This document shows positions 15,274-24,824 of a stretch of 64,000 nt of DNA, one piece after another; positions within the stretch are counted from its first letter, which is position 1; the number at the start of each line of letters is the position of its first letter. The translations under genes and the position numbers were made by a program. The stretch is from Pseudomonas marginalis (GTDB taxonomy: Bacteria; Pseudomonadota; Gammaproteobacteria; Pseudomonadales; Pseudomonadaceae), in contig NZ_FNSU01000002.1 in the NCBI RefSeq assembly GCF_900105325.1, positions 336,476 to 400,475 of the forward strand. The letters run 5' to 3'. Below the pieces are notes generated by a model. It saw nothing but the letters and a program-made list of their open reading frames with translations, was not told the DNA's origin and made no database searches.

Positions 15274-15330
15274 ATGAAAGTCACTAAAGCGCGGGGGAAC
15301 GCTATCGAGGCGGTCATGCGCCCAGTCGAT
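15274..15330 (+). pseudogene. Truncated tetR start (remnant)
   Basis: MKVTKARGNAIEAV parallels the start VKVTKAQAQANREHIVETA of the TetR at 13200, and the DNA aligns with small gaps (AAAGCGC, then ATCGAGGCGGTC). The helix-turn-helix and everything after it are missing; the sequence runs into the aldo/keto reductase start. With the duplicated operator this marks an ancestral duplicated module that was later deleted. Confidence 0.45.
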
Positions 15331-15367
15331 CCCGACAACAGGGCCGATTCAATTGACGGAGCACAGC

Positions 15368-16375
15368 ATGAAGTACACATCATTTGGAAAGACCGGTTTG
15401 CAGGTTTCACAGGTGGCGCTCGGCACGGGCAACTTCGGCACAGGCTGGGGTTATGGCGCCGATCCCGACGCCAGCAAAGCTGTGTTCAACGCTTATGCCG
15501 AAGCTGGCGGCAACTTCATCGATTCGGCTGACGTCTACCAATTCGGGCAATCCGAAGAACTGCTCGGTACATTGCTGGAAGGGCGGCGTGAGGATTTTGT
15601 GCTCGCCACCAAGTTCAGCAGTGGCGCAGTGCAGAATGCGAACCGACTGGTCACCGGCAACAGCCGTAAGGCCATGGTGGCTTCCGTGGAGGCAAGCCTG
15701 AAACGGCTCAAAACCGATCGGATTGATATTTACTGGGCGCATCACCCGGATGGCACCACGCCCCTTGAGGAAATCGTCCGAGGCTTCGAGGACCTGGCGC
15801 GTGCCGGCAAGATCCTGTACGCGGGCCTGTCGAACTTCCCCGCCTGGCGCCTCGCCCGTGCGGTCACGTTGGCCGAACTGTCCCATGCCGTTCCGATTGC
15901 GGCTGCACAATTCGAACATAGCTTGGTGCATCGCGAGCCCGAGGCCGATTTGTTCAAGGCATCGCATGCGCTCGGTCTCGGCATCGTGACGTGGTCGCCC
16001 CTGGGGGGCGGTATGTTGACCGGAAAGTACCGGCAAGGTGAAAAGGGGCGTGCTGAAGGGTTCGCAGGGCGTGTGTTCCAGCCGGAGAACTCGGCACAGC
16101 GCACGCAGACGCTGGACGCGGTAGTCGCTATAGCGGGTGAACACGGCGTCAGCCCGGGCCAGGTTGCCATTGCTTGGGCAGGCACGCATGGTGCGGTTCC
16201 CATTATCGGCCCGCGCTCACTTGGCCAACTTACCGATAACCTTGGAGCGCTGACACTGCAGCTCTCTGCGGAGCAAATTGGTCGACTTGATAGCGTGAGT
16301 GACCTGGCGCCGTCGGCAGTAGCCAGGGTACCTGTTGCTTGGGCTGACGGCGCTCCAGAGCGTGTCGTTGCCTGA
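15368..16375 (+). CDS. Aldo/keto reductase
   Basis: A 335-residue NADPH-dependent TIM-barrel reductase. Asp and Tyr of the catalytic tetrad are in FIDSADVYQFGQSEELLG, Lys is in LATKFSSG and His in IYWAHHPDG. The C-terminal GPRSLGQLTDNLGAL binds the cofactor phosphate. ATG 15368 is preceded by GGAG. It probably detoxifies reactive aldehydes or ketones; the substrate is unknown. It follows a degraded operator and tetR remnant and is divergent from the MDR reductase. Confidence 0.9.
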   Translation: MKYTSFGKTGLQVSQVALGTGNFGTGWGYGADPDASKAVFNAYAEAGGNFIDSADVYQFGQSEELLGTLLEGRREDFVLATKFSSGAVQNANRLVTGNSRKAMVASVEASLKRLKTDRIDIYWAHHPDGTTPLEEIVRGFEDLARAGKILYAGLSNFPAWRLARAVTLAELSHAVPIAAAQFEHSLVHREPEADLFKASHALGLGIVTWSPLGGGMLTGKYRQGEKGRAEGFAGRVFQPENSAQRTQTLDAVVAIAGEHGVSPGQVAIAWAGTHGAVPIIGPRSLGQLTDNLGALTLQLSAEQIGRLDSVSDLAPSAVARVPVAWADGAPERVVA

Positions 16376-16518
16376 CCTGTGAAGGTGCAATGCGAACGCG
16401 CGGTCAATGAGGGTTAAGCCTGGAGTCACTGCGAGGACGAAACAAGCCAAGCTGACGACGCGGGTTTCGGCTATCGGCATGTTCTCGCATCAATCTATGG
16501 CTCGTGCTGGGTACGCGG

Positions 16519-17274
16519 TCAAGTTATGCCGTCGATCAAAATATGCCGTTGTCCCCGACTGCACTGCTCGATCCGCGCCTCAACCTGGTACACCTCGCGC
16601 AGCATGCGTTCGGTGATCACCTCATGACTCGCGCCGCTGCCTTGGGCGGTGCCGTCGGCAATCACCAATACCTGGTCGGCAAAGCGCAACGCCTGGTTCA
16701 GGTCATGCAGGGCAATAAACACGATGACCTGCTGTTGGCGGGCCAGTGCGCCCATGAAGTTCAACACTTGCACCTGGCGATGCATGTCGAGGGCGCTGGT
16801 GGGTTCGTCCATCAGCAGGACTTCCGGTTCGCGCACCAAGGTCTGGGCGATGGACACCAGTTGCTGCTGGCCGCCGCTGAGTTCGCCGAGGTTGCGAAAG
16901 GACAAGTCGCTGATGCCAAGGGCCTCGAGCATTTCGTCGACCAGGTTCAACTCGTCATCGTGGACGGTCCATTGCGGCGACAGTTGCTTGCGGGCCAGGA
17001 GTACCGATTCGTAGACCGTCAACCGCGCACTGGCATTCAAGCCCTGGGGCATGTAGCAGATGCCCTGCCGGCCCTTTTTCGAGTCCTGCAGGATCACCTG
17101 TCCAGGCCCGTCGATCAGCCCGGCCATGCGTTTGAACAAGGTGGACTTGCCCGCCGCATTGGGCCCCACCACCGCGACCACCTGGCCGCCGGTGAACGCG
17201 GCGGTGGTAACGCCACGGATGATCGTGCGCTGGCCATAGCGGGCACCCAGGTCTTGCAGCTGAATCTTCACCAT
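16519..17274 (-). CDS. Fe-siderophore ABC transporter ATP-binding protein (FepC/FecE-like)
   Basis: A 251-residue ATPase. Walker A GPNAAGKST is at about residues 37-45, the signature LSGGQQQLVSIAQ near 140 and Walker B VLLMDEPTSALD near 160. It powers uptake of a ferric siderophore through the permease upstream, whose gene it overlaps by 7 bp. The first gene of this three-gene set encodes the binding protein; the receptor and FecIR genes lie upstream on the same strand. Confidence 0.92.
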   Translation of the reverse strand: MVKIQLQDLGARYGQRTIIRGVTTAAFTGGQVVAVVGPNAAGKSTLFKRMAGLIDGPGQVILQDSKKGRQGICYMPQGLNASARLTVYESVLLARKQLSPQWTVHDDELNLVDEMLEALGISDLSFRNLGELSGGQQQLVSIAQTLVREPEVLLMDEPTSALDMHRQVQVLNFMGALARQQQVIVFIALHDLNQALRFADQVLVIADGTAQGSGASHEVITERMLREVYQVEARIEQCSRGQRHILIDGIT

Positions 17275-18314
17275 GTGTTTTTCTTCCCGCTGAGGATCAG
17301 TGATATGAAGAACGGCACGCCGATCAGCGAAGTGACCACCCCGATCGGGAAGATGGCGCCGGGGATCAGGGTTTTGCTCACCACTGAACTGGCGGACAGA
17401 ATCAGTGCGCCGGTCAGCAGCGAGGCCGGAAGGAAGAAGCGTTGGTCCTCGCCGATCAACATCCGCGCAATATGCGGGCCGACCAGCCCGATAAAGCCGA
17501 TGGTGCCCACAAAGGCCACGGGGAACGAGGCGAGCAGGCTGACCATGATCAGCGTCTGAAAACGCAGGCTGCGTACGTTGATCCCGAAGCTGGCGGCCTT
17601 GTCGTCCCCCAGTCGCAGTGCGGTCAGGGCCCAGGCGCGCTTGGCAAAGATCGGCAGGGTGATCACGATCACCAGGCAGATCACCCCGAGTTTGGGCCAG
17701 GTGGCTTTGGTCAGGCTGCCCATGGTCCAGAACACCACGGCCGCCACGGCTTGCTCGGTGGCGAAAAACTGCACCAGGGCCAATAACGCGTTAAACGTGA
17801 AGACCAGGGCAATACCCAATAGCACGATGGTTTCCGCGGTGACCCCGCGACGCATGCTCAGGAAGTGAATCAGCAACGCCGACAGCATGGCCATGATGAA
17901 CGCGTTGACCGGCACCATGTACTGCGCCGCCAACGGAAACAGCGCCACACCAAACGCCAGCCCCATGGCTGCACCAAAACTGGCGGCGGCGGAAATGCCC
18001 AAGGTGAAGGGGCTGGCCAGCGGGTTATTGAGGATGGTCTGCATCTGCGCGCCGGCCAGTGACAACGCCGCACCCACGGCAACGGCCATCAGGGCGATCG
18101 GCAGGCGGATGTCCCACATCACCACGCGAACCTGTGCCGGCGCACTGTCCGGCGCAAACAGTGCACCGAGTACTTCATTGAAGCTGTAGCGCGCCGGCCC
18201 CAGGGCCAGGTCAAGCAGCACACTGCACAACAGCAGCAAGAGCAGGCCACCGAGGATCAGGCGTTTGCGCAGCACCAGGGCCCGGTAGGTGTCGCGTTGG
18301 ATCACGGCACTCAT
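17268..18314 (-). CDS. Fe-siderophore ABC transporter permease (FecCD family)
   Basis: A 348-residue inner-membrane protein with about nine to ten hydrophobic segments and FecCD landmarks: RLPIALMAVAVGAALSLAGAQ near residue 70 and GTIGFIGLVGPHIARML near 275. A single permease gene implies a homodimer. It overlaps the binding-protein gene by 4 bp and the ATPase gene by 7 bp. The substrate is inferred to be the siderophore made by the neighbouring cluster. Confidence 0.93.
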   Translation of the reverse strand: MSAVIQRDTYRALVLRKRLILGGLLLLLLCSVLLDLALGPARYSFNEVLGALFAPDSAPAQVRVVMWDIRLPIALMAVAVGAALSLAGAQMQTILNNPLASPFTLGISAAASFGAAMGLAFGVALFPLAAQYMVPVNAFIMAMLSALLIHFLSMRRGVTAETIVLLGIALVFTFNALLALVQFFATEQAVAAVVFWTMGSLTKATWPKLGVICLVIVITLPIFAKRAWALTALRLGDDKAASFGINVRSLRFQTLIMVSLLASFPVAFVGTIGFIGLVGPHIARMLIGEDQRFFLPASLLTGALILSASSVVSKTLIPGAIFPIGVVTSLIGVPFFISLILSGKKNTW

Positions 18315-19465
18315 GGCTTGAGGCTCACGAAGTAACCCGGCTCATAGGGCACCGGCAGGAATCGCTCGTGCAATTCGCGAAACGAGGCTTCAGGGTCCAG
18401 GTCGGTAAACAGTGTCGGATGAAACCACTTGGCCAACTGCTGGATGGCCACGAACTGATAAGGGCTGTTGTAGAACTGGTGCCAGATGGCATGGAACGCC
18501 TGGTCATCCTGCGCCTTGATCCCGGCATAGGCCGGGCGTTGGGTATACCAGGCCAGTTTGCGCCGGGCTTGGGCCATGTCGGCACCGGGCCCCACCCCGA
18601 CCCAGTGGCCACCGGGGGCAAAGGCTTCCCAGTTGGCACTGGTGACCACCACCTGTTCCGGGTTGGCGACGATCACTTGCTCGGGATTCAGCTGGCCAAA
18701 GGTGGTGGGAATAACGCCTCTGGCGATGTTATTGCCCCCCGCCATATCGACGAACAGACCGAAGTTTTCATTGCCGAAACTCAGGCAGCAATCGTCGGTG
18801 TAGCCACCGATACGCTCGATGAACACGCTGGGGCGCGAAGGGTGTTGCGCGGTGATCACGTCGGTGACGCGGCGGATCTGCTGGTTGCGAAAGTCGATAA
18901 ACGCTTCGGCACGCGCCTCTTTGCCGAACAACTGGCCGAACAGGCGCATGGTCGGTTCGGTGTTCTGCATCGGGTGGTTGCGAAAGTCGACGTACACCAC
19001 TGGAATCCCCAGGGCATCGAGCTTTTCGATATAGCGGGCGTCCTCGGTCGCGTGCTGGGCCTCGATATTGAGGATGATCACGTCCGGGCGCTGGGAGATG
19101 GCCTGCTCGATATCGAAGGTGCCGTCTTCAAAGCCGCCAAAGGTGGGGATTTTGGCGATGGCGGGAAATTTACGCAGGTAAGCGCCATAGGTGTCCGGGT
19201 CGGACTGGATCAGGTCCTTGCGCCAGCCGACGATTCGCTCGATGGGGTTTTGCGTATCCAGCGCGGCAACCAGGTACAACTGACGGCCTTCCCCGAGAAT
19301 CACCCGCCGGACCGGCAGGTGCACCTTGACCTGGCGCCCGAGCAAATCGGTGACGGTGCTGCGTGGTGCCTGCGGCTCGGCGGCCGTCGACGGCAGAGCC
19401 CATCCCAACAAACCCGCAAGCAGCAGCCCGGCGAAGGCGTGGCTGCGTCGAACAATGGTAACCAT
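18311..19465 (-). CDS. Fe-siderophore periplasmic binding protein
   Basis: A 384-residue protein with signal peptide (VRRSHAFAGLLLAGLLGWAL, cleavage near STAA) and a type III (BtuF/FepB) binding fold: VTDLLGRQVKVHLPVRRVIL, then RPDVIILNIEA and NPEQVVVTSANW. It is longer than most FepB proteins. It carries ferric siderophore from the outer-membrane receptor to the permease. ATG 19465 fits the signal peptide; longer readings lack a ribosome site. It is 64 bp after the receptor gene, probably in the same operon. Confidence 0.88.
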   Translation of the reverse strand: MVTIVRRSHAFAGLLLAGLLGWALPSTAAEPQAPRSTVTDLLGRQVKVHLPVRRVILGEGRQLYLVAALDTQNPIERIVGWRKDLIQSDPDTYGAYLRKFPAIAKIPTFGGFEDGTFDIEQAISQRPDVIILNIEAQHATEDARYIEKLDALGIPVVYVDFRNHPMQNTEPTMRLFGQLFGKEARAEAFIDFRNQQIRRVTDVITAQHPSRPSVFIERIGGYTDDCCLSFGNENFGLFVDMAGGNNIARGVIPTTFGQLNPEQVIVANPEQVVVTSANWEAFAPGGHWVGVGPGADMAQARRKLAWYTQRPAYAGIKAQDDQAFHAIWHQFYNSPYQFVAIQQLAKWFHPTLFTDLDPEASFRELHERFLPVPYEPGYFVSLKP

Positions 19466-19529
19466 GGTTAAAGCCTTTGCAGTGGTCGGGCCGGGTGGCG
19501 GTGCAGCTTGCCGTGCCGGGCCGAAGGTT

Positions 19530-21959
19530 TCAGAAATCGACCGTGGTCGACAGTAGAAGGGTGCGTGGCGAGCCTTGAGAGAACGCACCATAGGAAGCGA
19601 CCCCCGACCAATACTCACGGTCGAACACGTTCTGTACCGTGGCGCGAAAGGTCGTCGGCCGCTGGGCGATGCGCGTGCTGTAGCGCACGCCCATGTCGAA
19701 GCGGGTCCAGGGGTCCAACTGCTGGGTGTTGGCCTGGTTCACATATTGGCTGCCGGTGTACAACGCCCCGCTGGTTAGCGTCAGCCCCTCGACCCAGGGC
19801 ACGTCCCACTCGGCCCAGAGGTTGGCTTGCACCTTCGGCACCCCCACTGGGGTGTTGCCCCGGTTGGCCGCAACCGCGCTTTTGGTCAGTTGCGCATCCA
19901 GCAGCGTCACCCCGCCCAGCAGGCGTGTGCCTTGGCCGGCCTCACCGGATACGTTCAGCTCCAGGCCGCGGTTGCGCTGTTCGCCTTGTACCGCAAAGGT
20001 GGTACCTGACAGCTCGCCACTGGGTTTGGTGATCTGGAACAGCGCGAGTGTGGACATGACCGTGCCGTAGTCGAGCTTGACCCCCACCTCATGCTGGCGT
20101 GAGACGTAGGGGGCAAAGATCTGGCCCGCGTTCGAGGCCGTGGCGGGGGCGATATCGCCTTTGCTCAAGCCTTCCAGGTAGTTGTAGTAGAACGACACAT
20201 GCTCCCAGGGCCGGACAACTGCGCCGAACAGCGGCGTGGTCCTGCCGTCGTCGTAAGCCGTGGTCACCGTACCCGCCGCGTCGTAGTTGTTGGAGCGGAT
20301 GGTCTGTTTGCGCAGGCCGGCCGTCACCTGCAGGCGCTGATCGAGCATCGACAAGGTGTCGGCAACGGCGACGCCGGACAATTCGGTCGCCGAGACTTTC
20401 GGCGTGGCAGGCGTAGCAATGTCGGCCTCGGGTCGTGAGACAGGGTGGTAAATGTTCGACAGGATCGGCGGGCCGGAAATAATGCCGCGCGACAACTCGT
20501 CGCGATAGCGCGTCACTTGCAGCGTGGTGCTGTGGCTGATCGGCCCGGTGTCGAAACGCAGTCGGGCACCGCTGTCGACCGTGTAGCGCCGGACCTTGAA
20601 TTTGTAATAGCCGGGGATCGACGAGGTGTCGCCGGCGGTGTTGATGATGGTCGGGGTCTGGTCGGAAAGGCGTGCCACGTTCGACTTCCCACCGCCGGCA
20701 TGGGCAAACAGGGTCAGTGCGTCGCTCACGTCATACTCGCCACCCAGCAATGCCGACTCGTCGCGGGTCTTGGACCAGCCCCACGCCTGGCTGACGTTGG
20801 TACGCCCGTTGGCGGCGTGGGGAATCGGCACGCCGGGCGCGATCAGGAAGGGCCGTGACGCCGCGTCGAATTGCTCTTGCTGGTTGATCAGGTCCAGGCT
20901 GGTGCGCAGGCGATCGCCCTGGTAATCCAGGGCGATGGCACTGACCCCGACATCCCGCGATTGCTTGTCGATGACAGTGTCACCCTGCTGCACGCGGCCG
21001 TTGACGCGCATGCCGAATCGCCGGTCCTCACCAAACCGCCGACTCAGGTCGATATGGGTGCCCAGTTGTCGGTCCTGGGCATAGGTGGCCGTGACGCGGG
21101 TCAGGTCCTCGTCCAGGGCGCGCTTGGGGACCACGTTGATCACGCCACCGACGGCGCTGTTGGGGGACATGCCGTAGAGGAGGGCGCCAGGGCCTTTGAC
21201 CACTTCGATGCGTTCGGCGTAGTCGGTGAATACCCGGTAATTGGAGGCCACGCCGTACACACCGTCGAACGCCAGTTCCCCGAGGTTGCCTTCGCCCACC
21301 GGAAAGCCGCGGATAAAGAATGAGTCGACGATCCCTCCCGTCTGGCCGGTGGAGCGGACCGAAGAGTCGCGCTCCAGCACGTCGCCCACGGTGGTCGCCT
21401 GCTGGTCTTTGATCAATGACGCGGTATAGGTGCTGATGCTGAACGGCGCGTCCATCACATCCGTATTGCCCAGCAGGCCGAGACGCCCGCCCTCGGCCAC
21501 CTGGCCGCCCGGGTACACCGGCGGCAGGCTATCGGTGTGTTTTTGCGCCGCCTCCACCGTGGTCGCCGACAGCGTCAGCCGGCGCAGTACCAGGGTGTAG
21601 CTGCCATCGCTGCGCAACACCATCTCCAGGCCGCTGCCTTCGAGCAAACGCGTGACGGCTTCCTGCGTGGAGTAGGTGCCGTTCAGTTCGGGGCTGATCA
21701 GGCCCTCCGTGATCGACGGCTGGAAAGACAGGGCAATACCGGCGTCCACGGCAAAGCTTGAGAGCGTCGCGCCGAGCGGGCCGGGGGCAATGTGGTAGGC
21801 CTGCACAGCGACTGAGTCCAATTGGGCCGGTGCATCCGCCAACGCCACCGGGCACATGGCTCCGGCCAGCAGCAGGCTGAGCACAACGCCGTGCACCATC
21901 GGTTTGAGCGGACGAGCCGGACGCAGGGGCCGTGCTACGAGCATGAAAGGATGACCCAT
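19530..21959 (-). CDS. TonB-dependent siderophore receptor with N-terminal signalling (STN) domain
   Basis: About 809 residues. A signal peptide ends near CPVALADA. An STN/secretin-like domain follows (YHIAPGPLGATLSSFAVDAG and GTYSTQEAVTRLLEGSGLEMVL). Then come the plug (FFIRGFPVGEGNLGELAFDG, VVKGPGALLYGM) and a 22-strand barrel ending in a C-terminal Phe. The STN domain would contact FecR, encoded just upstream, so the receptor both imports and signals. It is closely related to the receptor at 33633, which lacks STN. The start is uncertain: 21959 fits the signal peptide, but no strong ribosome site was found; GTG 22014-22016 is an alternative. Confidence 0.9.
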   Translation of the reverse strand: MGHPFMLVARPLRPARPLKPMVHGVVLSLLLAGAMCPVALADAPAQLDSVAVQAYHIAPGPLGATLSSFAVDAGIALSFQPSITEGLISPELNGTYSTQEAVTRLLEGSGLEMVLRSDGSYTLVLRRLTLSATTVEAAQKHTDSLPPVYPGGQVAEGGRLGLLGNTDVMDAPFSISTYTASLIKDQQATTVGDVLERDSSVRSTGQTGGIVDSFFIRGFPVGEGNLGELAFDGVYGVASNYRVFTDYAERIEVVKGPGALLYGMSPNSAVGGVINVVPKRALDEDLTRVTATYAQDRQLGTHIDLSRRFGEDRRFGMRVNGRVQQGDTVIDKQSRDVGVSAIALDYQGDRLRTSLDLINQQEQFDAASRPFLIAPGVPIPHAANGRTNVSQAWGWSKTRDESALLGGEYDVSDALTLFAHAGGGKSNVARLSDQTPTIINTAGDTSSIPGYYKFKVRRYTVDSGARLRFDTGPISHSTTLQVTRYRDELSRGIISGPPILSNIYHPVSRPEADIATPATPKVSATELSGVAVADTLSMLDQRLQVTAGLRKQTIRSNNYDAAGTVTTAYDDGRTTPLFGAVVRPWEHVSFYYNYLEGLSKGDIAPATASNAGQIFAPYVSRQHEVGVKLDYGTVMSTLALFQITKPSGELSGTTFAVQGEQRNRGLELNVSGEAGQGTRLLGGVTLLDAQLTKSAVAANRGNTPVGVPKVQANLWAEWDVPWVEGLTLTSGALYTGSQYVNQANTQQLDPWTRFDMGVRYSTRIAQRPTTFRATVQNVFDREYWSGVASYGAFSQGSPRTLLLSTTVDF

Positions 21960-22045
21960 GGACGAGAGGAAAAGGCTGTTCCTGTCTTTGCCAGTCGAGA
22001 TCGAAAAAAGTATCACCCCGGCCGCCGTTTATTTTTGCGTGAGAG

Positions 22046-23023
22046 TCAGGCGGGCGACAGGGTGACCCAGTAACCGCGCAAATGACTGTTCGCCAGCACG
22101 GGATAAGTGTGCACCAGCATGCTCAAGGTGCGATCGGTATCACTGATCGGAAAGGCCCCGGAAATGCGCAAGTCGGCGATGGCCGGATCACAGCGCAGGA
22201 AACCTCGGCGGTAGCGCGTCAGTTCCGCGACGAAATCCGCCAGGCGCATCTTGTCGGCCATCAACATGCCTTGGGTCCATGAACCGATGTAGCGATCGGT
22301 CGGCGCCAGGTCACCAAAGGTCTGTGAGGAGAAGTCGGTGCGCTGCCCTGCATTGACGATCAGCGGCGGGGTCTGGCGGTTATCGGCCAATATCACCCGC
22401 ACCGCGCCGTCGATGACCGCAAGATGGGTGCGGGGGCTGACTTCACGCACGGTAAACCGTGTGCCCAGCGCCTGCATGCTTCCCTGGCGGGTGCTGATCA
22501 GGAACGGCCGGGGCAGGGGGGCGGTGTCCACGGCGGTCTGCACCAGGATTTCGCCCTCGCGCAGGTGAATAAGCCGTTGACGGTCGTCGAATACGACGTC
22601 GATGGCGGTGGCGGTGTTCAGGGTGATACGTGAGCCATCGGCCAGGGTCAGTTCGCGGCGTTGGCCAACGTCGGTGCGATAGTCCGCTGACCATTGCTGC
22701 GATTGCGCCAGCTTCCAGCTCCCCCAACCCGCGGGCGCCAGCGCCAGCAGGATCGCCAGCTTGCCCAGTGCTGCACGACGTTCAGGGCTGTCTGGCCGGT
22801 CCAGCGCCGACATCGCCAGGGCGGGCGGCAGGCCGCCGAACTTGCTCTGCAGCAATTGCGCACGGGACCAGGCGCGATCCCGCTCCGGGCTGCTGACCTT
22901 CCAGCGCTCCCATTCGGCGCGCTCGTGCTCGCTCAGTTCGCGTTCGCTCAAGCGCATCAGCCACTCGGCGGCTTCTTCGAGTACCTGCGGGTCCAGCGGC
23001 GGCTCCTTGCGCAGACCGAGCAT
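22046..23023 (-). CDS. fecR: FecR-family anti-sigma/sigma regulator
   Basis: A 325-residue protein. The N-terminal cytoplasmic DUF4880-type domain has EEAAEWLMRLSERELSEHERAEWERW. One membrane segment lies near residue 90 (LAILLALAPAGWGSWKLA). The periplasmic FecR domain (TDVGQRRELTLADGSRITLNTATAIDV) follows. It relays the ligand state of the receptor to the ECF sigma factor. Its ATG is 0 bp from the fecI stop, implying coupled translation. Confidence 0.93.
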   Translation of the reverse strand: MLGLRKEPPLDPQVLEEAAEWLMRLSERELSEHERAEWERWKVSSPERDRAWSRAQLLQSKFGGLPPALAMSALDRPDSPERRAALGKLAILLALAPAGWGSWKLAQSQQWSADYRTDVGQRRELTLADGSRITLNTATAIDVVFDDRQRLIHLREGEILVQTAVDTAPLPRPFLISTRQGSMQALGTRFTVREVSPRTHLAVIDGAVRVILADNRQTPPLIVNAGQRTDFSSQTFGDLAPTDRYIGSWTQGMLMADKMRLADFVAELTRYRRGFLRCDPAIADLRISGAFPISDTDRTLSMLVHTYPVLANSHLRGYWVTLSPA

Positions 23024-23539
23024 TCACTCCACCAGCATCAGGCACTGTACGAAGGCCTGTTTCATGTAGCGCTTGACGGTGATCAGCGATACACCCAGTT
23101 GCTCGGCGATGTCGTCGTACTTGAGGCCGTTGATCTGCGACAGCAGGAAGGCGCGCTTGACCAAGGGCGCCAGGGTATCGAGCATGGCGTCGATTTCGTG
23201 CAGGGTTTCCAGCACCATGAAGTGCGCCTCGGGCGACGGCGCTTCGTGGGTGGGTACGTTCGCCAGCGCATCCAGGTAGGCGCGTTCGAGTGCCTTGCGC
23301 TGGTACCAGTTGACCAGGATGCCCTTGGCCACGCAGCTCAGGTACGCCCGTGGCTGGTCAATCACCGTGACTTGTGAGGCGAGGATCCGGGTGAAGGTGT
23401 CCTGCGCCAGATCCGCCGCATCCATGGCGTTACCCAGTTTTCTCTTCAGCGTGGCATACAGCCAGCCGTGATGCCCGCTGTACAGGGCCTCGATGGCGCG
23501 CAGGTGATTGAGATGATTTGCGGAAGAGATTTCGCTCAT
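23024..23539 (-). CDS. fecI: ECF sigma factor, FecI family
   Basis: A 171-residue sigma factor. Region 2 includes DAADLAQDTFTRILA and RAYLSCVAKGILVNWYQR; region 4 includes LSQINGLKYDDIAEQLGVSLITVKRYMKQA. It would direct RNA polymerase to the receptor and transport genes when ferric siderophore binds the receptor. A Fur-box-like site lies 20 bp upstream of the start, so iron starvation is probably needed first. Confidence 0.95.
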   Translation of the reverse strand: MSEISSANHLNHLRAIEALYSGHHGWLYATLKRKLGNAMDAADLAQDTFTRILASQVTVIDQPRAYLSCVAKGILVNWYQRKALERAYLDALANVPTHEAPSPEAHFMVLETLHEIDAMLDTLAPLVKRAFLLSQINGLKYDDIAEQLGVSLITVKRYMKQAFVQCLMLVE

Positions 23540-23558
23540 GGCGGCAGATTTGTTTGTA

Positions 23559-23577
23559 ATTGAGAAGTATTCCCAAT
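23559..23577 (-). promoter_or_regulatory. Fur box upstream of fecI
   Basis: The minus strand reads ATTGGGAATACTTCTCAAT, an inverted repeat with 7 of 9 arm positions matching, of the GAGAAT-N-ATTCTC type. A related sequence lies upstream of the second receptor at 33587-33605. Confidence 0.65.
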
Positions 23578-23624
23578 GCTAGTTGACAAACCAGCTTGAG
23601 CGCAAGCGCCATCGTGTCCCGTGA

Positions 23625-24809
23625 TCAGGCGTGTGACAGGCGTATCAAGGCGTCAATCAGCAAATCGATTTCAGCTTCGGTGTTGTAAGCGTGAACCGAT
23701 GCACGGCTGACCTCAAGCAAGCCCCGCTGCTGCATGTCGAGCAGGGTCGAGCCTGCTGTCGAAGTGCTCACGTTGATGCGTTTGGGTTGCGCTGCGAGCC
23801 ACTGCTGCACCTGTGGGGCGCTGTGGTGGCGATGACTGAAGGTGACGATGCCGGACTTTACAGGGCCCAGGTCCTGCGAGGTGATACCCGCCACGTCGGT
23901 CAGTCGATGGCGTAAGTAACCCGCCAGGTGCTGGATGCGCTGCCATATCGGTTCGATACCCTGCGCCAACGCATACTCCGCTGCGGCCCCCAGGCCCAGC
24001 TTGGCCGCAACATTGCATTCCCAATTTTCAAAACGTCGCGCATCCGCACGAATTTCAAAGCTGTCTGCCGTGAGCAAGGACGCCGCATGCAGGTCCAGAA
24101 AAACCGGCTCCAGGCGTTGGCACAGGGATTGTTCTACGTACAGGAACCCCACGCCCCTCGGCCCGCGCAGGTATTTTCGACTGGTGGCGGCGAGCATATG
24201 GCAGCCGATCTTTTGCACATCGATCGGCACCTGGCCCACTCCCTGGCAAGCGTCCAGCAGGAACAACACACCCGCCGCCCGGGCGAGGGCACCGATCTGC
24301 TCGACGGGTTGCACAGGCCCGCCGTTGGTGGCGATCATCGGCAGCGATACCAGGGCGACGCGCTCGTCTTCAAGCATGGCCGCCAAGGCTGCGAGGCACA
24401 CCTGGCCGTGTTCATCGTTGGGGATGATCCGGATCTCGATCCCGCGCTGCTGCCTCAATTGCAGGTATGGGATGTAGTTGCCGGCGTATTCGGTCATGGA
24501 GGTCAGCACGGCGTCGCCGGGCTTGAGCGCCAGTGAATAGAAGGCCATGTCCCAGGCTCGGGTGGCGTTTTCGACCACTGCGATTTCAGTGGGGTGCGCA
24601 TTGATCAGGCGCCCGACGGCGGTGTAGACATTGTCCAGTTCAGGCGCGCATCGGGCGGCCGCTTCATACCCGCCGAGGCGGGCTTCCTGTTGCAGGTGCC
24701 CGGTCATGACCTGGACCACCGGCTCAGGCATCAGCGCCGCACCGGCATTATTGAAATGGATCAGATGCTCGACACCCGGTGTATCGGCACGCAGTTGTTC
24801 AATGTTCAA
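23625..24809 (-). CDS. Class V aminotransferase/cysteine desulfurase-like PLP enzyme
   Basis: A 394-residue fold-type I PLP enzyme. The N-terminus has LIHFNNAGAALMPEPVV. The cofactor Asp is in FLLDACQGVGQVPIDV and the PLP Lys in AATSRKYLRGPRGVGFLYV. Relatives include cysteine desulfurases and isopenicillin-N-epimerase-like enzymes; no desulfurase Cys loop is evident. It is the last gene of the siderophore operon, 15 bp after the exporter gene. The start appears to be TTG at 24809, with AGGAG about 9 bp upstream. Its role is unknown; a modification or breakdown step on an amino-acid building block is possible. Confidence 0.8.
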   Translation of the reverse strand: MNIEQLRADTPGVEHLIHFNNAGAALMPEPVVQVMTGHLQQEARLGGYEAAARCAPELDNVYTAVGRLINAHPTEIAVVENATRAWDMAFYSLALKPGDAVLTSMTEYAGNYIPYLQLRQQRGIEIRIIPNDEHGQVCLAALAAMLEDERVALVSLPMIATNGGPVQPVEQIGALARAAGVLFLLDACQGVGQVPIDVQKIGCHMLAATSRKYLRGPRGVGFLYVEQSLCQRLEPVFLDLHAASLLTADSFEIRADARRFENWECNVAAKLGLGAAAEYALAQGIEPIWQRIQHLAGYLRHRLTDVAGITSQDLGPVKSGIVTFSHRHHSAPQVQQWLAAQPKRINVSTSTAGSTLLDMQQRGLLEVSRASVHAYNTEAEIDLLIDALIRLSHA

Positions 24810-24824
24810 ACCCTTACTCCTTGT

